The translations under genes and the position numbers were made by a program. The notes under the pieces were generated by a model. It was not told the origin of the DNA. It saw nothing but the letters and a program-made list of their open reading frames with translations, and searched no databases. A DNA stretch of 64,000 nucleotides from Fomitopsis serialis (lineage: Eukaryota; Basidiomycota; Agaricomycetes; Polyporales; Fomitopsidaceae): contig NW_025955028.1 in assembly GCF_022376445.1 (NCBI RefSeq), positions 62,001 through 126,000 on the forward strand. The letters run 5' to 3'. This document shows, piece after piece, positions 57,306 to 64,000 of the stretch. Numbering within the stretch: the first letter of the stretch is position 1; each line of letters starts with the position of its first letter.

Positions 57306-58348
57306 ATGCAATTAGCTGAGCAGGTCGACTTCTTCCTGGAGAACGGCTACATCGTCATCAAGCAGGCTTTCACAAAGCGAAAGGCTGCTGAATGGACGAA
57401 AGAGATGTGGACGCGTCTCGGTCTCGATCCGGTCGACAAGTCGACCTGGGACCGGGAGCGCATACATATGCCATGGCACAAGCGTGAGGCTGTATCCACC
57501 TTCGCACCAAAGGCAAGCCTGTCTGCTCATTATAAGAGGTCTGCCACCGACGTTCTGCACAGGCATGGGATGCGATAAAGGATCTGCTGGGGGGCGAAGA
57601 GCGCATCGACGAGGCGAGCAGCTCTTGGGGCGACAGCTTCATCGTGAACCTCGGTGCGCCCCAATACGAGGGCGACGTGCAGATCGACCCGCGCGACCTC
57701 GACAACTGGCACGTCGACGGCGACTTTTTCGTGCACTTCCTCGACTCGCCCGAGCAAGCGCTGCTCGTCATCCCACTGTACTCCGACATCAAGCATCGTG
57801 GCGGCGCGACCTACATCTCGCCGGATGGCATTGACCTCGTCGCGCCGTACCTCGCCGCTCATCCCGAAGGGTGCCTCCCTACGGGTCTCTCGTTCACGCC
57901 GAGCACGAGCACATACGAGAACCCAAAGGACCACCCAGAGCACCTCGATTTCCTCAAGGAGATCAAGGACTGCGAGCGCTTCGCCGAGATGACCGGCGAG
58001 ATCGGCGACGTCGTGCTCCTGCATCCGCTCATGCTGCACACCGCCTCGAAGAACCACCTCCGCGAGGCGCGCATCATCACAAACCCGCCTGTGTCGCTGA
58101 AGGCGCCGTTCAACTTCAACCGCGAGAACCCGGATGACTTCAGCCTCGTCGAGCTGAAGACGTTGAGGGCGCTCGGCGTCGACCGTCTGGATTTCAAGCC
58201 GACGACGGAGCGGAGACGGGTGGTGCCGAGGCGGGTGTTGTTGCAGCAGAAGATGCTTGAGGAGGAGAAGAAGCGCTTGGAAGCATTGCAGAGGGCCGAC
58301 AAGGCTGTGGACGTCTCGAGCACCGCACCTGCCATCGCAGTCGCTTGA
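57306..58348 (+). CDS. Phytanoyl-CoA dioxygenase-like Fe(II)/2-oxoglutarate oxygenase
   Basis: Two exons, 57306-57512 and 57563-58348, give 330 residues. The N-terminus QVDFFLENGYIVIKQAFT is the usual opening of PhyH-family oxygenases. The metal facial triad is visible: H119-V-D121 in DNWHVDGDFF and distal H228 in HPLMLHTASKN, with R239 eleven residues later (REARIITNPP) for the 2-oxoglutarate carboxylate. The last 60 residues, Lys/Arg/Glu-rich, form a helical tail. The reaction class is hydroxylation coupled to 2-oxoglutarate decarboxylation; the substrate is unknown. No peroxisomal SKL-type end (it ends AIAVA), so a cytosolic enzyme is likelier than a true phytanoyl-CoA hydroxylase. The single intron (57513-57562, 50 nt) has a GC donor (AAG/GCAAGC). 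Confidence 0.88.
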
Positions 58349-58718
58349 AGTGCCCACAGGAGCTGATAAAGAGTAATGTTCATATGTATAGTACGTGAGG
58401 CGACATCGATCGTCCAGTGTACATGTCAATCGAGCGTAGCTATGTACTTGTACTGGAACGCTAGTGGAGACGACATACTGGTTATTTATAGTTGTCCGTA
58501 ACAAGAAGTGAGTGTTCGGAACAAGAGTACGATCATGTGTCCTATACAAAAACAAGAATGTCTGGGGGCTCGATATCGAATCGAGGCACTCGACCAAGAC
58601 CCCAAGTAGGCTACCACTATCATCAAGAGAGACAATATGGTTGGAAGGACGGCATCAACGCCTACATAGTTTGAACTTCAATGAAAGATGCCGACGTTGA
58701 TGAAGCGCATGGAAATAC
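58349..58718. other. Convergent 3' region
   Basis: Between the stop of the dioxygenase-like gene (plus) and the single-finger exon (minus). If the latter gene continues through the GTGAGT at its apparent stop, its last exon would lie here. Confidence 0.5.
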
Positions 58719-58957
58719 TCACCCCGCGCCGGGGCACGTCAGTCGGTGACGATTGTATATATCTTTACGTTCAAAAGTCTGTCCACAGCCCGTACAGACG
58801 ATTTGGGATCCGGCCGGGACAGATGCAGCATCGTAAGACCCAGCGATGGCGAGGTACTTGGGCGACCTGCAGTGCACCAAGGCTCAGTAGAAAGCACAGA
58901 ATGCGCTGGTATTTGACCGACTCACTTCGCAAAAGTGTCTGAACCAGCGGCCATGAG
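58719..58957 (-). CDS. C-terminal exons of a single C2H2-like finger protein (partial model)
   Basis: The exon at 58866-58719 reads SPKYLAIAGSYDAASVPAG and then CTGCGQTFERKDIYNRH closing with Cys, matching finger 3 of the local family (C-x2-C-x3-F-x-R-x-D-x3-RH-x3/4-C). It joins in phase 2, through a 58-nt intron, to an upstream exon around 58925-58957 reading MAAGSDTFAK. Only one finger is visible and the start is unresolved: the region 58958-59362 stays open on the minus strand but with mixed frames. The stop overlaps a GTGAGT donor, so the end is also uncertain. Possibly a distant tenth relative of the family. Confidence 0.4.
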
Positions 58958-61410
58958 TTCTAGGGGCTTGAGACTGACAGGAAGGTGTGCTATACAGGCG
59001 TATATGCTGAGTTGAATGACAACGAGAATTGGAGTGAAAGGCTTAGTGAGGGAGATGAGATGGGACGAGACGAGACAGGTGTTGACTGGTGGACAACACC
59101 ACATTCCCTGCTTATAACGACCCGCAGCGGCCATTCCCGTTGTCGACCAACTACTCGCAACCGCATACCGCAGCGGTGCTGGCGGAGTCGGACGACAGGC
59201 AGGTCCCGCATGTCCTATGCACAGGGGATGTTTACTGAGGAGAACCACACACCTGTCAAACTTGAGCTCAGCGACTTCCGCATGACGTGGTGCGTCTAGA
59301 CGAGAAGGGCTCACCACACCAAGTTGAGCCAGGTAAGGTGCTCTCGATACCACAGCCCGCAATTACCATTTGGATGACCTGTGTTCCGTGTTGACTGGTA
59401 ACCCTTGGGCGGCGTCGTCGTGACGAGCTCAAACCCTCACATGCGCAGGCGCACGTCGTCCGGGCTGCGACAGCGGCAGGCACTATTAACCATGGTTAGT
59501 CCCTCCCCGGTTCATCACATAGACTCTAGTTGATAGGGTAGTAGAATGCAAACCGTAAGGTATCACGGCTTCGCAAAGAGAGAAAGCAGTGTGTCCGTTA
59601 TCAACGTCTGACGCCCCATCGCACCGAACTCGGGTCAACATCCCCAGATATTGAGGCTCTGATCCTAGTATTGACCTCTTTCGCATATGCATTTCACCCG
59701 AGGTCGGTGAAAACCGTGACCCAAAATGCGGTGTGTTATATCCCAATACGGATAGGCCACAGTAACTGGTGTCGTCATCGGCGAGTTCGTTGAAACACTC
59801 CCACTAAGTAGATGGATTGGAATTCGCACCTTCGTCGGCCGCGCGGTCAGCCTTTCGCTCTCAGATGTGGCTGAGGGGTCTAGCATAACATAGCTTGTTC
59901 CTGGCATCAAACCTTCAGCCCCGTGCTGGGACAAAAAAAGACTTACTCGACGGTCAATTCTGATTGCACGCACTCGTCTGCCAGACAAGTGCATACTTGC
60001 AATTGCTGCGACTCCTTTGCTTTCAGGTGCACACGGACACTCGGTGCTCCGGAGGAACACGAGGCGAACTGGCATACCATCTGCCCTACACTGGGCGTCA
60101 CTGATCGATCCGACATGTGCACGCGAAGCTGTAGGCAGACACACAGACATCGAAGTCGACAAAGACAGAGCACCGCACGTACCGGTACCCGCATTTGCTG
60201 CGGGGCGGGATGCAATGAGGATTGCAGTATGAACGTCAATGCATCGTCTATCAAGCGGTCGGACGACTCACCTCGTGTTCCCAGGACTGGTGCACGCGTT
60301 GAAGCGCTGGGCGTAAGTCTATGCGCGCTGGCATGGCCAGATGAGCGGAGATTTTTGGAGCCCGCGAATCCAAGTAAAGCACCTATAACCTCTCGCCTCT
60401 ACAAGGTTCGCCGGTTTGACTACTTTCCGAAGGCGCTGCACGACGCCGCGATATCGAGTATCGCCGCGAACCCTTCGCCCTCATCAGCCGCTAACTTACA
60501 GCCAAGTGAGCACACGAGCTACAGTAGCTGGTCGACATTGCGCCTATGCCAACCGGTGTCATTCAATCTTGTATGAACCGTCCCCAGATTTGAAAGGACC
60601 ACTGTGGTTGAGCGGGGACCCAAACAACTATGCGTGGCTCGCGCTTCACAAAATTACTGTGATTGATTGGTCCATCACAGGTGAAGACGATCTAATAATT
60701 CGCCTGGCTGTCTCCCTCAAAAATGAGCCTACCATTAGAACAACGGAAGAACTAGACCGTACCTGCGCCAACTATAGTCACAGCCTTCAGGAGCAGAGCA
60801 CAACCCGAGTGTGATCGCTGTGTGCGGTTGCAAGATCGCGACTGTGTTCCTTGCAATCCTAGGATCCGTCGCTGAACAAAACGGGACTTAATGAGCATAA
60901 TCTCAAACCAAGATGCCAGGCTGGTGCTTCTCGGACTGGCCTTATTTGATTAGCAGACTATAGTCGAGAGTAGCGGGCAACTCACCTTGCTGTCCGCTTC
61001 AGAGAACAAATTTTTTGATGTAACGGCCGGTAAGACCTTAACGCCCCGATGGAGAAAATGGACATGAAAGCTGAACCAAGTAATCTGCACGATTTTGTTG
61101 AACACCAGCTTTCAAATACCCTCATCGGACCAAACCAGGCAGCGCAGCACCGCTTGTGGTGTAGATGGGCGCATATGGGCGCGATGACAAAGATCAACAG
61201 TGATATGCGGATGCCGGTTATCACGCACTGGCCCAAATACACACAAGAATAGTACACTAAGAACGAAATCGAGCTTGCGGACCCGACGTCAATATGATGA
61301 ACACTAATACAAGCGAACCGCAGTACGCACAAAGAACCGCCGGGCAAGGATATCAACACCGCTCTCAAACCGGCATCTTCCCCCAGACCCGCGCATCTCA
61401 CGGGATGAGT
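58958..61410. other. Gap, nothing firmly recognised
   Basis: About 2.45 kb. The minus-strand frame to 59362 may hold 5' exons of the single-finger gene. A plus-strand frame at about 60560-60770 reads EPSPDLKGPLWLSGDPNNYA and HKITVIDWSITGEDDLIIRL, which is protein-like but isolated and unrecognised. Confidence 0.4.
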
Positions 61411-62685
61411 TCACCTTCCCCAGTCCCCCGCATTCCGCGCCAGTATCCGTGCATTGTTCACGAACGCTCGGACGAGCTCATCGAATGCGCCCCTCTCCAA
61501 GTCGGAGACGCTCGGATCACCGCGTTTCATCGCTGCGGACAGGAGATACTCCGGACGAGCAAACTCGATTTCTAGTTCGTGGAAGACTTCCGCCTGTGAG
61601 AATCTCTGAGCACGGACGCATCCCAAGCACACAGTAAGGGTAAGTACCTTCGTCCCTGGCCCGGAAGAGGATGTTACTTGTGTGAGGTCGATGGCGAACT
61701 CCTCGTGTGAGTAACTCATCCGATCTTTTCGTCGTGTATGGCTAGCGGTTCCAATTGGAGGAGGGACTATTGGCATATAAATTAGCAAATCCCATTTAAA
61801 TCGGCACAGTACGAACCCGGAATTTCGACGTTCACGCTGATTCGCCAGTCGACTGGTCTCTTCGGACTGTATATGTCCAGGTCGCCTAGGCGCACCTTCC
61901 GTACGCATTGTTCAACCTTCCCCGACTTCTCGTCGCGTGTCACGCGTATCTTGTCGCGCGAGTCGGGGTGCTGGTAGAAGGAATCGACGAGCCGGAGGTG
62001 TGCGTAGGTGATCGAAGATGTTGCGGAAGGCGGTGGTGAGACTTTGAGGCCATTTAGTAGCTCATTGAAGTGTTTATGTTGCATCTAGTGGCGTACGTCG
62101 TGTTAAGACAGGCGATAACACGGCAGAGGTGGCAGGGAAATGGGATGAAGACATGACTGAAGACACGCACTGGCGACATATTGGACTCAAACCGGTAGTC
62201 GATCGTGTTCGGCATTAGTACTGTGTGAAGACAAGATCGACGAGGTAAATTGAAGATTGGCATGAGATTGGCGCATTTCACATGAGAAAGGCTACTCGCC
62301 ACCAAGAAGGGTACAGCGACGTACTCGACTCAACAAGCACCGGCAGTTGTATTCTCTGCCCGCTCGCCTTATCCTTCAGCACGCCAATCTTCGCCTCCAC
62401 CTCCACCTGACCCTCGACCTCTCGCCTTGTCATGATTGTGTGGTGCACAAAGTCGGCGATCTCACGTATGAACTCGTCCAATGGCTCGACGCCGAGAATT
62501 GACAATGATAGAGGAGGCAAAGGTTGTGGTGTACCGCCATTTCCGTGTGCGTTCCCATTGCTGCCAGGATGCACGGAGCCCGACGTGGACGGGCGGGCAC
62601 TGGAGGGTGGTGGCGTTCTGCGTGCACGTTTCGGTGGTCTGTGACTGTCGTATTCTGTATCTTCATATTGTTCTCTAACATCCAT
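61411..62685 (-). CDS. CET1: mRNA-capping enzyme beta subunit (polynucleotide 5'-triphosphatase)
   Basis: Five exons, 62685-62325, 62220-62171, 62084-61817, 61766-61648 and 61593-61411, give 326 residues. This is a Cet1-type metal-dependent RNA triphosphatase, which removes the gamma-phosphate from nascent pre-mRNA in the nucleus before guanylylation. Seen: first motif VEVEAKIGVL with E95, E97 and K99; FESNMSP; a basic central motif VEQCVRKVRLGDLDIYSP followed by DWRISVNVE; and the last metal-binding strand HELEIEFA with E272/E274/E276. The N-terminal 60 residues are basic and Pro/Ser-rich (RPPKRARRTPPPSSA) and probably carry the nuclear localisation signal. The start is the ATG at 62685; the frame opens further but without an ATG. 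Divergent from BCKDHA, 290 bp apart. No defects. Confidence 0.92.
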
Positions 62686-62975
62686 ATCTCCAAGAGTGTG
62701 TGACAGATGCAAAGATCAAGCAGGGCAAGGACGCGAGAAGAGCAGTGAGATGGAGGTAGGGAGAGGGTCGCACACCGCGTCGAGCAGCCACTGAGTGGCA
62801 GAGCGGCCAGAGCCACGTGCACGGAGACACCCAGAGACGCTCGTGTCCAGGCGCTTCGGGCCTTCGTCTGAATCGGCGATTGACTTTTGTGTCAAGCGAC
62901 CGTTGACCCCAGGCCGGATCTTGAACGGGATGCACTCAGCTTCATCGTCCTCCATCGCCCCAGGACATAGCTGTG
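62686..62975. promoter_or_regulatory. Divergent promoter between CET1 and BCKDHA
   Basis: 290 bp separate the two start codons. A CACGTG E-box lies at 62814-62819, near the centre, and GATTGACTTTTG follows at about 62878. Shared control of a capping enzyme and a mitochondrial catabolic enzyme is not expected functionally; the arrangement may only reflect compact gene packing. Confidence 0.55.
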
Positions 62976-64000
62976 ATGTTGCGTGCAGCGAGGACATCTC
63001 TTTTGAAGCATCAATTCGCTGCGAGAACACGTTCGATATCTAGTACACCTACCTCAGGACCCGCGAAGTCGTTCCCGAAAGAGCCTACAGTTCATGGTCT
63101 TCTGCCGTCATCCCAGTCTCCCATTGTCTCGACGCTCAAATTTTTCAATTCCGTGACGGGCGATGGAACACAGATTCCTACGTACAGGGTCTTGGACAGC
63201 GTCGGACAACCAGTCGAAGGGGCTACTCTCCCCGAAGAGGTAAGCGTATCGTCGTGTGAGAGAGAATAGATTCCTAAGACTCGAGAAGATCGATGAGGCT
63301 ATGGCGAGGCGAATGTGAGTTACATTCCTGGAAGCCAGGCCTCATCTTACCGGCGCCGGCAGGTACGAGAGCATGGCCCAGCTTCCTATAATCGACAACC
63401 TCATGTACAACGTACAGCGGCAAGGGAAACTCGCGTTCTATGTATGTGGTTCATAGCTACTCTCGCGATAGTCCCTCACCATATGAAGTTAGATGACACA
63501 TGTAAGACTCCTACTCGACGTGTTCGGCGCGTGTCTAAAATGGACGTAGTATGGAGAAGAGGCAACGTTGATCGGATCGGCCGCTGCTCTTGCGAATGAT
63601 GACGAGTGAGTTCACAGCTTAGAGGCGATATGTGCGCTGCTCACCTATGCTCCTCAGAGTACTTGGTAAGAGTATATGAGTTGATTAATGAATCCTACCC
63701 TTACAAGTGGCTGAAGGGCAATACCGCGAACTGGGAGTGCTAATGTGGCGCGGCTTCACGTTAGCTGACATGATGAACTCTTCATTCGGGAACTGCGAGG
63801 ATCCATGTTCACGCGGAAAGCAGATGCCAATGGTAAGTCGATGATACCTCTCCTAGGGGTTCGTCTCATCGGGTGTTCACAGCACTTTGGCTCTCGCAAA
63901 CACCACTTCCACATGATATCCTCTCCGCTCGCGACGCAAATACCTCAAGCAGCGGGAGTCGCTTTCGCCTTGAGACGCGATCCTGCTAGACGGGGAAAGA
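62976..64000 (+). CDS. BCKDHA: Branched-chain 2-oxoacid dehydrogenase E1 alpha subunit, 5' part (runs off the window)
   Basis: Exons 62976-63239, 63289-63314, 63363-63441, 63493-63501, 63550-63605, 63658-63665, 63717-63832 and 63883 onward. The start [20 protein letters not shown] is a mitochondrial targeting peptide. Family blocks follow in order: [109 protein letters not shown] and [20 protein letters not shown]. It is the thiamine-diphosphate-binding E1 alpha chain, which pairs with E1 beta in the complex degrading Val, Leu and Ile 2-oxoacids in the matrix. Exons of 9 nt (Met-Thr-His) and 8 nt are required to keep the family sequence. Introns are 48-52 nt. Truncated only by the window edge, just after the TPP-domain block [12 protein letters not shown]. 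Confidence 0.92.

Noticed and set aside
1..64000. Subtelomeric location
   Set aside because: The gene-family expansion and gaps would fit, but no TTAGGG-type telomere repeat or known subtelomeric helicase is present, and housekeeping genes lie at one end.

Overview
The window is nuclear DNA of a filamentous basidiomycete, most likely a wood-decay agaricomycete of the Polyporales type. Genes are split by many short introns (about 46-100 nt, almost all GT-AG). The readable proteins are fungal: a Cet1-type mRNA 5'-triphosphatase, a branched-chain 2-oxoacid dehydrogenase E1 alpha, a mitochondrial K+/H+ exchange-related protein, an LP-x-ELL F-box protein and small secreted proteins. I saw no rRNA, tRNA, CRISPR, bacterial operon, telomere repeat or intact transposon. 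All exon boundaries were worked out by eye from splice sites and frame continuity; no alignment was run.

Left part (1-12 kb): a membrane-anchored coiled-coil protein (744-2295, minus) with C-terminal heptapeptide repeats; a frame-broken zinc-finger gene (4.6-5.1 kb); a 150-residue secreted protein; a cytidine-deaminase-like gene (7064-7809, minus); a short, frameshifted paralogue of the coiled-coil gene (8422-8945, plus); a truncated zinc-finger gene (about 9.25-9.62 kb); and a secreted ELYARDL-repeat protein whose second and third exons arose by tandem duplication (10075-11081, minus). From 11 to 16.5 kb I recognise no gene. A GC-rich block ends in a large F-box gene (16518-18347).

Middle (20-52 kb): dominated by one zinc-finger family. 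Intact or nearly intact members lie at 20435-23200, 27664-28743, 34270-35514, 37719-39847 and 44772-46119; frame-broken members lie at 29475-30703 and 49973-51752. With the two on the left there are nine related copies in 47 kb, plus a looser single-finger exon at 58.7 kb. Most have a long Ser/Thr/Pro/Gly-rich N-terminal part split by introns and end in three Cys/His fingers; the last finger often closes with Cys instead of His. A second copy of the deaminase-like gene (25277-26072, minus) lies among them, as do the conserved pair Mit_KHE1-like (31100-32304, minus) and a small disordered protein (32603-33085, plus).

Right part (52-64 kb): a 5.5 kb stretch without recognisable genes, then a phytanoyl-CoA-dioxygenase-like gene (57306-58348), the single-finger exon, and a divergent housekeeping pair: CET1 (61411-62685, minus) and BCKDHA (62976 to the window end, plus). 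The latter contains two microexons of 9 and 8 nt.

The picture is of conserved housekeeping genes interrupted by a fast-evolving paralogue cluster. The zinc-finger proteins are presumably nuclear DNA- or RNA-binding factors, but no target or partner can be read from the sequence.
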